This document shows positions 6,984-14,847 of a stretch of DNA of 29,540 nucleotides, in pieces (position 1 is the first letter of the stretch; each line of letters starts with the position of its first letter). The position numbers and the translations under genes were made by a program. The notes under the pieces were generated by a model. The model was not told the origin of the DNA. It searched no databases and saw only the letters and a program-made list of their open reading frames with translations. This stretch comes from an uncultured Eggerthellaceae bacterium (GTDB lineage Bacteria; Actinomycetota; Coriobacteriia; Coriobacteriales; Eggerthellaceae), in NCBI GenBank assembly GCA_934645125.1, contig CAKUDT010000004.1:1-29540 (forward strand), read 5' to 3'.

Positions 6984-8504
6984 TTAATACCTTTCGAGTT
7001 CTTCATCCACCAAATCCATTAATTCTTGCTGGGAATGCACGCCGAGTTTTTGGTAGATGCGTTTGCGGTGGGTGGTAACGGTGTTGTACGAAATAATCAG
7101 CGCTTCCTGGATGAATGCGGCATTGCGGCCCTTTGAGAGCATTACGAAAATCTCTTCTTCTCGTTTAGAAAGGCCGTATTGTTGCGCAATCTCGCTACAG
7201 TGGTCAAGAAAGCGGTGGTGATGGTTGCTGGGTAGGATGCGGGAGATAAAATCAAGGTCATGCTCGGTGAATACACTCAGGTAGGTCATGACCAAAATAC
7301 ATACAGCCATTGTCTCGCAGACAATAAAGATTAGGGGCGTGTGGGGCAGCAGCATATCAACACTTTGGCCAACAATGAAACCCACGGCACCGCCGCTGTA
7401 CGACATCCCAACCGCGAAGAGCACCACTTGGAAAGCGCTGTGTTCTCCCATCAGGCCAATAAGAAAAACGGCACCAGTCCAAGAAAGCATCATCAAAAGC
7501 ACCGTAGTGCCGCTTGTAAGGGCGTAAGGAATTATTTTAGATCCTTCGTCGAACGCAATCTGCGTGAAAAGAACCGCGCATAAGCTGGTCAGCAACGCAA
7601 CGCGATATACATAAGATAAACGAAAACGTTTGGGAATGAGCGCCAGCATAATGATGATGACAAGAACCGTAGCAACTACGGCTACGGTACCCACTGCATG
7701 CATCTGGCTAAAAAGCGAGCTGCCGGCAACGTTTACGCCTCCTCGTATGAGCATGGTGCGCGCCCATTCGAGCACCAGACGCCAGGCGAATACCAAAAGG
7801 CCAAAACGGATGAGCAGCTTGCGCCGCTCTGCAGTTTGCATATCCTCCGCTTTTATTGCATTTTGATCGCTGATGAGTTCAATTTTGCAGTTATCGCTTA
7901 TCGTCAATGTTACGCCGCACATGAGCGCGACGCCCATGGCGAACATGGCTGCAGGAAGCTCTTGCATGAGCGACGAAACGCCCAATATGATGGCGGTCAA
8001 CCCAAAAGCTATAACGCAGAAAGAGAGGCGTTCCTTGTAATCTAGCTGCGAGAAGCGATTCCCCAATATACCAAACAGCATAGCGGCGGCAGCGGCGGTC
8101 AGAATTGACCCGATTGGAACCAAAAACCATAAGGTGCTCTTACTTATGCTCGAGAAGGAGAGAACAACCGATCCAATACCAAGCAAAGCTGCCAAGGGCA
8201 ACGGTAGGACTCTGCTTTCAACGAAAACGGAAGATGTCTTATCCTGCCTATAAAGCACGACGCAGCAGAGGGCAAAAGCAATGGCTTGGGCGACGTATGA
8301 ACGGTTAAGGGCAGACTCGGGGCCATCAAAGCTTTCAACGTAAGCCGTTACGCTGCAAAACATGATAAGGAACCAAGCCGAAAGGCAGCCAATACTGATT
8401 GCCAATGCGGCGTTTCGCACAATGCGCTTTTTGTCGCACTGATGCGTGCCTCCTTGCTCAACCGCGAACGCTTGAGACAGTCCGCGAACAATGCGTTCTC
8501 CCAT
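6984..8504 (-). CDS. LuxR-family regulator with multi-span membrane N-terminus
   Basis: The 506-residue product has a hydrophobic N-terminal part with about ten to twelve predicted membrane spans (about residues 28-420) and a C-terminal LuxR/GerE helix-turn-helix starting at residue 445 (LSKREEEIFVMLSKGRN, then NTVTTHRKRIYQKLGV). This arrangement is frequent in Eggerthellaceae beside molybdoenzyme operons, where members such as the dopamine dehydroxylase and cardiac glycoside regulators respond to the substrate. Here it is divergent from the DmsABC-like operon and precedes the iron-sulfur gene by six bases. The ATG at 8504 follows GGGGGCG. The effector is unknown; a palindrome in the shared intergenic region is a likely binding site. 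Confidence 0.9.
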   Translation of the reverse strand: MGERIVRGLSQAFAVEQGGTHQCDKKRIVRNAALAISIGCLSAWFLIMFCSVTAYVESFDGPESALNRSYVAQAIAFALCCVVLYRQDKTSSVFVESRVLPLPLAALLGIGSVVLSFSSISKSTLWFLVPIGSILTAAAAAMLFGILGNRFSQLDYKERLSFCVIAFGLTAIILGVSSLMQELPAAMFAMGVALMCGVTLTISDNCKIELISDQNAIKAEDMQTAERRKLLIRFGLLVFAWRLVLEWARTMLIRGGVNVAGSSLFSQMHAVGTVAVVATVLVIIIMLALIPKRFRLSYVYRVALLTSLCAVLFTQIAFDEGSKIIPYALTSGTTVLLMMLSWTGAVFLIGLMGEHSAFQVVLFAVGMSYSGGAVGFIVGQSVDMLLPHTPLIFIVCETMAVCILVMTYLSVFTEHDLDFISRILPSNHHHRFLDHCSEIAQQYGLSKREEEIFVMLSKGRNAAFIQEALIISYNTVTTHRKRIYQKLGVHSQQELMDLVDEELERY

Positions 8505-8542
8505 AATCGCCCCCGTTTGACCCCTCGAATCTCTACAAAAAG

Positions 8543-8572
8543 ACTATACCCGTTTAACAACCGTGGCGTAAA
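8543..8572 (-). promoter_or_regulatory. luxR promoter with operator half-site
   Basis: Read on the - strand, TTTACG (8572-8567) and TATAGT (8548-8543) are separated by 18 bases, placing the transcript start about 30 bases before the luxR ATG. The -10 is embedded in AAACGGGTATAG, which shares AAA-x-GGGTAT with the palindrome at 8620-8638. This suggests the regulator also binds its own promoter. Confidence 0.5.
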
Positions 8573-8619
8573 GTAGAAAAACATGTCGTTTTCCTGCCTT
8601 GACCTGAAGTTTATTCAAA

Positions 8620-8638
8620 ATACCCTTCAAAAGGGTAT
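8620..8638. promoter_or_regulatory. Candidate LuxR operator palindrome
   Basis: ATACCCTT (8620-8627) and AAGGGTAT (8631-8638) are perfect complements around CAA. The site lies 167 bases upstream of the molybdoenzyme ATG. A possible -35 TTGACC at 8599-8604 precedes it by 15 bases, so it could overlap a -10. Alternatively it could sit near -45 of a weak promoter with TAAGCT at 8662-8667, the usual place for a LuxR-type activator. Binding itself is inferred. Confidence 0.5.
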
Positions 8639-8780
8639 GAGCTATTCCAAGGTAATCACCCTAAGCTGTGACGCTCTTTTTGAGATTTGCCTTCGCCCGA
8701 GTGGTTACTTTTTCAGACGCGCTCTTTATGCTCCAAAGCATATGGAACGGCGGAGGGTTCGTTCTGTGAAAAGCGTAAAA

Positions 8781-8803
8781 GAAGAAGAAGGAGGAGGAGG
8801 AGG
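8781..8803 (+). promoter_or_regulatory. Trinucleotide-repeat ribosome binding site
   Basis: Three GAA units (8781-8789) run into four GGA units plus GG (8790-8803), ending one base before the ATG at 8805. Several overlapping Shine-Dalgarno registers result. The purine tract fixes the start at 8805 rather than the longer open frame that begins at 8583. Confidence 0.6.
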
Positions 8804-8804
8804 T

Positions 8805-11666
8805 ATGGCAAAGTTCTCTCTCACTCGCCGAGGTTTCTTGAAGACCGCCGGCGCGTGCGTTGCGGCATCGGCGGTAGCGGGTGCTGGAACGGCTACGGCC
8901 TTGGCAGAGACCTCGGAACCTGCTGCCCAGGAGGTGAAGCGTGTTCGTACTTGCTGTCGTGGTTGTGGCAAGATGGAATGCGGTGTCTGGGTTACGGTTG
9001 TTGATGGTCGCGCCGTCAAGATCGAAGGCGATGAATCGGCCTTTGCATCGCAGGGCAACTGCTGCACGAAGTCTCAGGCATCGTTGCAGGCTTGCTACCA
9101 TCCCGCGCGCTTGAAGCACCCCATGAAGCGCACGAACCCCAAAGATGAAGGGGATCCCGGCTGGGTTCGCATTACTTGGGATGAAGTTTGGAAGACTCTG
9201 TCCGCCAAATTTGACGAGCTGAATGCAAAATATGATGGCTCTAGCTTGTTTGGCATGGGCGGCACCTCTCGTATCTGGTCCATGGCACCTTATGGCGCCC
9301 TGGGTTCTGGTATGGGTGGATCAAACAACGCTTATACTCCCAACGAAGTTTGCAAGGGCCCCAGATGGCATGCAACGGGCGTTGTTTCAAGCAATGCGTT
9401 TAGCTTTATGTCTGTTGTTGACCGCCCTAAGGTTTACGTGCAGTGGGGTGGCGCTGGCGAGCTTTCCAACTACGACGACTCTTGCCGTACCGTTGTAGAC
9501 ACCGCTGCGCGCGCTACTACGTACATTTCCGTTGACCCCCGCAAGACCAATCTTGGTCACGATGCCGATATCTGGAATCCCGTGTTCCCCGGCACCGATG
9601 CTGTATTGGCTTTGTCGTGGGCGTATGTCATCATCGAGAACAAGCTCTACGATGAGATATATGTAAAGAAATGGATGAACGCTCCCTTCCTGGTTGTTCC
9701 CGACATGGATCGTACGGACTGCGTTGTTAGCGGTGGCCGTGGTGGCGATACCGTTTACCACACGCGTATGTTGAAGGAATCTGACTTGAAGGAAGGCGGC
9801 AGCGATCGTCGCTTCATGATCTGGGACACCATTGGTCAGCGTCTGACCTATCTGGATTCTACTACCGGTTGTTTCGAGGGCGAGAACTGGACTCCTTCTA
9901 CTAAGGGCCGTCAAGCATCTCAGGACTTGCCCGCAGGCGTTGTGCAGGGCTTCGTGCCCGATGCCACTGGTTTTGGCGTTGAAGATGGTTTCGAAACTCC
10001 TATTGATCCTGCTTTGGATGGCGAGTACGAGGTCACTCTGAAGGACGGCTCCGTTCATAAGGCATATCCGGTTTGGAAGCTGTTCCGTGATTCGATTCAG
10101 CAGTATGAGCCTTCTTTGGCTGCGGAAATCTGCGGCGTTCCTGCCGATAAGATTATTGAAGCTGCAACCGCTTACGCAACCCGTGTGGATCCTTCTACTG
10201 GCTACGGCAACGGCGGCATTCAGTATATGCTTGCTGTCGAGCATGCGGGCAACTGCATTCAGAACTGCCGCTGCATCGATTTGCTGACCGCAATTACCGG
10301 CAACTACGACACCCCCGCAGGCATGCGTGGTCCTACCACCTTCAGCTTTGACGGCGAACTTGTTGGTGGCATGCCCGATATGTTTGGTGCCACTCCTTCC
10401 TCTAAGCTGCAAAAGTTGGGCTACGATCGTTTCCCCTCTTGGAAGTACGCTGCGCCTGCGTGGTCTGACGCAGAGGCCCTGATGGATGCCGCTCACACTG
10501 GTGAGCCTTATCCCATCGTTGGTGGTTTCTGCATGTCTGGCGACATGCTGTCCATGGGTAACTCCAACTGGAACTGGGAAGCTTTGAAAGGCCTGGAGTT
10601 CTGGGTTGTTGCTGACTTGTGGTTGACTCCCACTGCCGGCGCAGCAGATATCGTTTTGCCCGTTTGGCACTGGCTTGAAGTCAATTCTCCGCGTAAGAGC
10701 CAAGGTTCATCAGGCGCTGCTGGCGCTACCTGTCGTGCCGTTGAACCCCCTGTCGATTGCAAATGGGACCCTGAAATCACCATTGGCCTGTACAAGTGCC
10801 GCGGCTATCAGTGGGCACCCGGTGAAACCGATGACCAAAAGTGGCCCAACTGGGAAGGCGTTTGCGATTCCGTTTTGCGCGGCACTGGCAAGACTTGGAA
10901 GCAGTTCTCCGAAGACTTCCAGAAGAACGGCTGGATTGATTGCAAGAAGGAAAATCCTGACAACTGGGGCACCTATCGTCGTTTCCAGACGGGCGCTCTG
11001 AACAACGGCAAGCCTGGCTATCCAACACCCACCACGCGTCATGAGATTTGGTCTATCAAGTACGAATCCGTTGAGGAATACAACAACAACGAGTATACGA
11101 TGCCCAACTTCATTGAGCCTCCCCAAAGTCGCAAGAGCCGTCCTGACCTGTATGAAAAGTATCCTTATACCATGACTACTGGTCGTCGTATTCCTGTGTA
11201 CTTCCATTCTGAGCACCGTCAGCTTCCTTGGTGCCGTGAGCAGTGGACTTGCCCTCGCGTGGAAATCAACCCCAACATGGCCGCTCGTTTGGGTATTAAG
11301 CAGGGCGACTGGTGCTGGATTGAAAGCCCGCATGGCAAGATTCGCCAAGTAGCCGACTTGTATTACGGCATTAAAGATGGCGTTATCAACTGCGAGCATC
11401 AGTGGTGGTTGCCCGAAATCGAGGCAGCAGGCCGCGGCTTCGAGCTTGTCGCTATCAACTGCCTGGTTGACCGCACCGCGCAAGATCCGCTGGTTGGATC
11501 TTCTAATCTGCGTGCTTACCCAGTGAACATCTATAAAGCCACTCCCGAAAACAGCCCCAATGGCGTTGTCGTGCCCGTGGGATACGATGGCCAGGAAATG
11601 ATTCACGATTCCAGTGATCCCCGTTTGAAGGAATGGTTGCCTACCTATGAAGGGAGGGACGAATAA
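8805..11666 (+). CDS. Tat-exported DMSO-reductase-family molybdopterin oxidoreductase
   Basis: This 953-residue catalytic subunit of a CISM-type complex binds bis-MGD molybdenum (or tungsten) and acts outside the membrane. The leader has TRRGFLK at residues 7-13 and an ALA cleavage site near 34. The N-terminal cluster motif reads C51-x2-C54-x4-C59 with C86 or C87, one residue longer than the common Cx2Cx3C, and has an extra adjacent Cys at 50. The GS-x-N-(x)7-C stretch at 172-183 suggests Cys183 as metal ligand, by analogy with related reductases. The C-terminal MopB-binding domain (about 840-940) is complete. The ferredoxin and anchor genes follow directly. It is similar in style to Eggerthella catechol dehydroxylases and other gut molybdoenzymes, but I cannot name its substrate. 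Confidence 0.92.
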   Translation: MAKFSLTRRGFLKTAGACVAASAVAGAGTATALAETSEPAAQEVKRVRTCCRGCGKMECGVWVTVVDGRAVKIEGDESAFASQGNCCTKSQASLQACYHPARLKHPMKRTNPKDEGDPGWVRITWDEVWKTLSAKFDELNAKYDGSSLFGMGGTSRIWSMAPYGALGSGMGGSNNAYTPNEVCKGPRWHATGVVSSNAFSFMSVVDRPKVYVQWGGAGELSNYDDSCRTVVDTAARATTYISVDPRKTNLGHDADIWNPVFPGTDAVLALSWAYVIIENKLYDEIYVKKWMNAPFLVVPDMDRTDCVVSGGRGGDTVYHTRMLKESDLKEGGSDRRFMIWDTIGQRLTYLDSTTGCFEGENWTPSTKGRQASQDLPAGVVQGFVPDATGFGVEDGFETPIDPALDGEYEVTLKDGSVHKAYPVWKLFRDSIQQYEPSLAAEICGVPADKIIEAATAYATRVDPSTGYGNGGIQYMLAVEHAGNCIQNCRCIDLLTAITGNYDTPAGMRGPTTFSFDGELVGGMPDMFGATPSSKLQKLGYDRFPSWKYAAPAWSDAEALMDAAHTGEPYPIVGGFCMSGDMLSMGNSNWNWEALKGLEFWVVADLWLTPTAGAADIVLPVWHWLEVNSPRKSQGSSGAAGATCRAVEPPVDCKWDPEITIGLYKCRGYQWAPGETDDQKWPNWEGVCDSVLRGTGKTWKQFSEDFQKNGWIDCKKENPDNWGTYRRFQTGALNNGKPGYPTPTTRHEIWSIKYESVEEYNNNEYTMPNFIEPPQSRKSRPDLYEKYPYTMTTGRRIPVYFHSEHRQLPWCREQWTCPRVEINPNMAARLGIKQGDWCWIESPHGKIRQVADLYYGIKDGVINCEHQWWLPEIEAAGRGFELVAINCLVDRTAQDPLVGSSNLRAYPVNIYKATPENSPNGVVVPVGYDGQEMIHDSSDPRLKEWLPTYEGRDE

Positions 11667-11668
11667 CC

Positions 11669-12331
11669 ATGAGTCGTTACGCTATCGTTACTGATTTGGA
11701 CCGTTGCGTTGGCTGTTTGGCGTGCTCCGTTGCCTGCAAAGTGGTCAACGATGTCCCGATTGGTTCTTATTGGAACAAGGTACTGCGCGTGGGTCCCAAT
11801 CCCACTCCGGGTGGATGCGGTGACTGGCCCGAAGTTGACTTGTACTTTCTGCCTTTGGGATGCCAGCATTGCGAAAACCCTGAGTGTGTGTCGGTGTGTC
11901 CCACAGGCGCTTCTCAGAAGATGGAAGATGGCACGGTGCAAATTGACAAGTCCAAATGCATTGGCTGCCAGTTCTGCGTTATGGCCTGCCCCTACGGTGT
12001 TCGCTACTTGAACACCGATGAGCGCGTTGTTGAGAAATGCACCCTGTGCGCACAACAAACCGCCGAGGGCGCTTTGCCTCAGTGTGTTGCTCAATGTGGC
12101 GGTCGCGCACGCTTCTTTGGCGATCTGGATGAAGGCCTGGACTCCTTTGTTGGACCCATTAACCCTGGCTCTAGCGACGCTACTTATGACGAGATGCATG
12201 CAGCACGCGTGAAGATGAACGATTTCATCAACCCCTATACCGAGGACCAGGTGTACTCGCTTCCCGAGGTTGGAAACGGCCCATCTTTCCGTTATATCCT
12301 GCGCAACATGGAATGGAAGGGAGTCAAATAA
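11669..12331 (+). CDS. DmsB-like ferredoxin subunit, four [4Fe-4S] clusters
   Basis: The 220-residue product contains sixteen cysteines in four clusters: C13/16/19/23, C65/68/73/77, C97/100/103/107 and C124/127/139/143. This is the standard pattern of DmsB/NrfC/PsrB electron-transfer subunits, including the wide 11-residue gap in the last motif. It carries electrons from the membrane anchor to the catalytic subunit. No signal peptide is present, consistent with export bound to the Tat-leader partner. It starts two bases after the catalytic gene stop, with GGGAGGGACG inside that gene's end as ribosome site. The last codons overlap the anchor gene (TAATG). Confidence 0.95.
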   Translation: MSRYAIVTDLDRCVGCLACSVACKVVNDVPIGSYWNKVLRVGPNPTPGGCGDWPEVDLYFLPLGCQHCENPECVSVCPTGASQKMEDGTVQIDKSKCIGCQFCVMACPYGVRYLNTDERVVEKCTLCAQQTAEGALPQCVAQCGGRARFFGDLDEGLDSFVGPINPGSSDATYDEMHAARVKMNDFINPYTEDQVYSLPEVGNGPSFRYILRNMEWKGVK

Positions 12332-13212
12332 TGGAACTTCAATGGCCTTTGATTCTCTTTACCGTTTTCGTGGCTTGGTCTGCTGGTTTGTTCGGCGCTC
12401 AGTCCATCGCTGTCCTTAAGGGCGAGGGTTTGAAAGCCCAAGTGACTTCTGTTATCGCTTCGGCTGTTTTACTGGTTATCGGCGGCATTGCCGTATTCAT
12501 GCACTTGCAGCACTGGGAGCGTATCTTTAATGGCTTCGGTCATATCACCTCTGGCATTACTCAAGAATTGATTGCCATTGTGGTATTGGTGATTATCATG
12601 GTTATCTTTTTCATTCAGGCTCGCAAAGCCGATGGGAAAGTGGCTAGCTGGGTGGCAATCGCCGGCATCGTGGTGTCCTTGGCGCTGATTTTCGTGATGG
12701 CTCATTCTTATATGATGCCTTCTCGACCTGCGTGGGATAGTATTGCTTGGATTCTGGCTGTTTATGGTAGCGCCTTCATTTTGGGTCCGAGCACCTTTGT
12801 GGTAATCGTTAGCATGGTGGATAAAGATGATCCCTTGAAGACGGCCACCATGGTCGCTATGGTCGGTGCCATTGTTGGTGCTATCTTCACCGTGGTTTAC
12901 CTGTTCTCCCTGCAAGGCGTTTCCAGTGAGTTCGCAACCGTAGGTTATTACTTTGATGTAACTCATCCCACCAACGAACTAATTGATCTTGCCGCCATTA
13001 CCGGTGTCTTTACCGGAGATAAGGCCATCTTGACCTGGGGCGGCGTTGTGATTATTGGTTGCGTGCTTCCTATTGTTTTTGCTGTCATGGGCAGGATGAA
13101 AGGTAACTGGAAAGTCTGGGGTGCCGCAACCGTTGTCTGCGGTCTGGTGGGTGCTATCTGCGTTCGCGTGCTGTTCTTCCAGATGGGTTATCTGTTCTTC
13201 ATGTTCTTCTAA
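12331..13212 (+). CDS. DmsC-like membrane anchor subunit
   Basis: The 293-residue, strongly hydrophobic protein has about eight membrane spans and the N-terminal ELQWPLILFTVF...SAG pattern typical of DmsC-family anchors, which bind menaquinol and pass electrons to the ferredoxin subunit. The ATG at 12331 overlaps the preceding TAA by one base, with AAGGGAG just upstream, so I prefer it to an in-frame ATG at 12313 inside the ferredoxin gene. The protein ends in a Phe/Met-rich hydrophobic tail. With the two preceding genes it forms a complete three-subunit respiratory reductase or dehydrogenase. A hairpin with a T-run follows. Confidence 0.93.
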   Translation: MELQWPLILFTVFVAWSAGLFGAQSIAVLKGEGLKAQVTSVIASAVLLVIGGIAVFMHLQHWERIFNGFGHITSGITQELIAIVVLVIIMVIFFIQARKADGKVASWVAIAGIVVSLALIFVMAHSYMMPSRPAWDSIAWILAVYGSAFILGPSTFVVIVSMVDKDDPLKTATMVAMVGAIVGAIFTVVYLFSLQGVSSEFATVGYYFDVTHPTNELIDLAAITGVFTGDKAILTWGGVVIIGCVLPIVFAVMGRMKGNWKVWGAATVVCGLVGAICVRVLFFQMGYLFFMFF

Positions 13213-13234
13213 GGGTTCTTTGCTTGATTTGTTG

Positions 13235-13277
13235 GGCGCGCAGCCTGTTCCGTTGCGCGCCTGCAGGGAATTTTTTT
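13235..13277 (+). terminator. Terminator of the DmsABC-like operon
   Basis: GGCGCGCA (13235-13242) and TGCGCGCC (13254-13261) form a perfect GC-rich stem with an 11-base loop, 22 bases after the anchor stop. A run of seven T begins at 13271. The nine-base gap before the T-run is longer than ideal. Nothing else recognisable lies between 13278 and 13428. Confidence 0.65.
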
Positions 13278-13428
13278 ACGCGACCACCGAGCAACGTGCT
13301 CGTATTAGTCGGAAGAATCATCGAATGGTGCCGTTTCTCTCCAGCCTGCTTACAATCTGCGGCAACCCGTTTGATGGTTCGGAATTATTTGGCCTATGCT
13401 CCGCCTAAAGCAAATGGCCGAACTTTAA

Positions 13429-13452
13429 GGGGCTTCGCATATGCGAGGCCCC
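13429..13452. terminator. Hairpin downstream of DAHP synthase gene
   Basis: Two 12-base arms (13429-13440 and 13441-13452) are complementary except for one G-T pair, with GGGGC/GCCCC at the base. It lies 36 bases past the DAHP synthase stop and between convergent operons, so it probably ends the aro transcript. No strong T-run follows on the - strand. Confidence 0.6.
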
Positions 13453-13488
13453 TGATGCTTTGTTGCTTTGGAATCAAATTGTTTTGGA

Positions 13489-14517
13489 TTACGCCATATC
13501 GGCAAGATCCAGGATAAGGCGTTCGGTCTTTTCCCAGCCCAGGCAGGGGTCGGTGATGGATTTGCCGTACACGCCATCGCCGATTTTTTGCGAGCCGTCT
13601 TCGATGTACGACTCAATCATGAAGCCTTTGACCAGGCGTTTCAGTTCGGGATTATACGCGCGGCTCTGCATGACTTCTTTCGCGATGCGGGGCTGCTCCA
13701 GGGGCTTTTTGCCCGAGTTTTCGTGATTCGTATCTACAATCACGGCGGGATTCTTCAGACCCGATTTCTGGTACAACTCGTTGACCAGCACTAAGTCCTC
13801 GTAATGGTAGTTCGGCTGACTCTGCTTGTGCTTGTTTGCGTAGCCGCGCAAAATGGCATGCGCCAGCGGATTGCCCTTGCTTGTGCATTCCCAGCCGCGA
13901 TAGATAAACGTATGGCTGTGCTGAGCTGCGGTGATGCTATTCAGCATAACGGAGAAGTCGCCGCCGGTGGGGTTTTTCATGCCAACGGGGATATCCAACG
14001 CGCTGGATGTCAGGCGATGGTCCTGGTTTTCCACCGAACGCGCGCCCACGGCAACGTAGCCCAGCAAATCGTCCAGGTACTTATAGTTGTCGCAGTACAG
14101 CATTTCGTCGGCGCAGATGAATCCGGTTTCGGTGATGGCGCGCATGTGCAAATCGCGGATGGTCATAATGCCTTTGAGCATGTCGGGCTTGGCCTCGGGG
14201 TCGGGCTGGTGCAGCATGCCTTTGTAGCCCAGGCCCGTGGTGCGCGGTTTGTTTGTGTAGATGCGCGGAATGAAGTAGATCTTGTCGGACACTTTTTCCT
14301 CAAGCTTTGCCAGGCGGCTCAGGTAATCAAGCACGCTGTCTTCGCGGTCGGCCGAGCAAGGCCCAATGATAAGCAGCAGGCGGTCGTCGTTGCCGGTGAA
14401 GATGTTGGCGATTTCTTTGCTGCGTCGTGCGAATACCTCGTCGACCAGGGGCGTTGTGGGTTGCAGCTTTTTCAGCTCAGAGGGGATGGTCAGTTTACGA
14501 GTGAAGTCGGCATTCAT
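13489..14517 (-). CDS. aroF: 3-deoxy-7-phosphoheptulonate (DAHP) synthase, AroFGH class
   Basis: This enzyme condenses phosphoenolpyruvate and erythrose 4-phosphate, the first step of the shikimate pathway. The 342-residue product has the class I signature: IIGPCSADRE with metal ligand Cys53 (residues 50-59), NKPRTTGLGYKGML (89-102, PEP/E4P binding), a VDTNHENSGKK segment with the metal His, and FMIESYIEDGSQ with the metal Glu. The start at 14517 has AAAGGAG eight bases upstream. The gene follows tyrA on the same strand but after a 330-base repeat-rich gap with its own possible promoter, so it may be separately controlled. The isozyme type (Phe-, Tyr- or Trp-inhibited) cannot be told, so the symbol is by family. 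Confidence 0.93.
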   Translation of the reverse strand: MNADFTRKLTIPSELKKLQPTTPLVDEVFARRSKEIANIFTGNDDRLLLIIGPCSADREDSVLDYLSRLAKLEEKVSDKIYFIPRIYTNKPRTTGLGYKGMLHQPDPEAKPDMLKGIMTIRDLHMRAITETGFICADEMLYCDNYKYLDDLLGYVAVGARSVENQDHRLTSSALDIPVGMKNPTGGDFSVMLNSITAAQHSHTFIYRGWECTSKGNPLAHAILRGYANKHKQSQPNYHYEDLVLVNELYQKSGLKNPAVIVDTNHENSGKKPLEQPRIAKEVMQSRAYNPELKRLVKGFMIESYIEDGSQKIGDGVYGKSITDPCLGWEKTERLILDLADMA

Positions 14518-14540
14518 ATGTTTCTCCTTTAGGGGGTATC

Positions 14541-14577
14541 GCTTTTCTGGGCGGATACTATGTCCTTCCAGAAAAGC
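14541..14577 (-). promoter_or_regulatory. Inverted repeat over the likely aroF promoter
   Basis: GCTTTTCTGG (14541-14550) and CCAGAAAAGC (14568-14577) are perfect complements 17 bases apart. On the - strand a weak promoter, TTAAGA (14583-14578) and TAGTAT (14560-14555) with a 17-base spacer, falls inside the repeat. The repeat could be an operator or a leader hairpin for DAHP synthase control. Confidence 0.4.
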
Positions 14578-14599
14578 TCTTAACGTTGCTTATCGATTT

Positions 14600-14619
14600 C
14601 GATTCCGAATTCGGAATCG
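14600..14619. repeat. 20-base perfect palindrome upstream of aroF
   Basis: CGATTCCGAATTCGGAATCG reads the same on both strands. Its right half merges into the first copy of the direct repeat (GAATCGG at 14614). It could be a regulator site or part of the repeat element. Confidence 0.55.
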
Positions 14620-14669
14620 GTGGATGGATCGCGGAGTCAGTTCGTGCGGCGCGGATTCGAGCTGGCCTT
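14614..14669 (+). repeat. 56-base direct repeat, copy 1
   Basis: It is identical over 56 bases to 14737-14792, 123 bases further on. A shorter related piece (GAATCGGTGG) lies between the copies at about 14679. It is located in the non-coding gap between tyrA and aroF. Open frames through it exist on both strands but have no ribosome site or recognisable product. Confidence 0.8.
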
Positions 14670-14736
14670 CGTCCATCTGGAATCGGTGGCATTTCGGCTG
14701 AGGCGATACGCCTGTCGTGCGACCGAGTTGCTCCCC

Positions 14737-14792
14737 GAATCGGTGGATGGATCGCGGAGTCAGTTCGTGCGGCGCGGATTCGAGCTGGCCTT
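14737..14792 (+). repeat. 56-base direct repeat, copy 2
   Basis: This is the second perfect copy of the unit at 14614-14669. It ends 56 bases before the tyrA stop at 14848. Apart from the repeats, palindrome and promoter-like pieces listed, the gap 14518-14847 holds nothing I can support. Confidence 0.8.
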
Positions 14793-14847
14793 TGCGCCGC
14801 GAGAAGACGCGAGCGAAGCGTCAAGCGCGAAATGGCCCGCGAGGCAT

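Noticed and set aside
9387..10703. Long - strand open frame opposite the molybdoenzyme
   Set aside because: It is antisense to a clearly conserved gene, its translation resembles no family, and it arises from codon bias of the sense strand.
13804..14532. + strand open frame opposite the DAHP synthase gene
   Set aside because: The - strand carries all AroFGH motifs; the opposite frame has none and no ribosome site.
14600..14800. CRISPR array
   Set aside because: Only two long repeats with one 67-base spacer, no cas genes, and repeat length well above normal.
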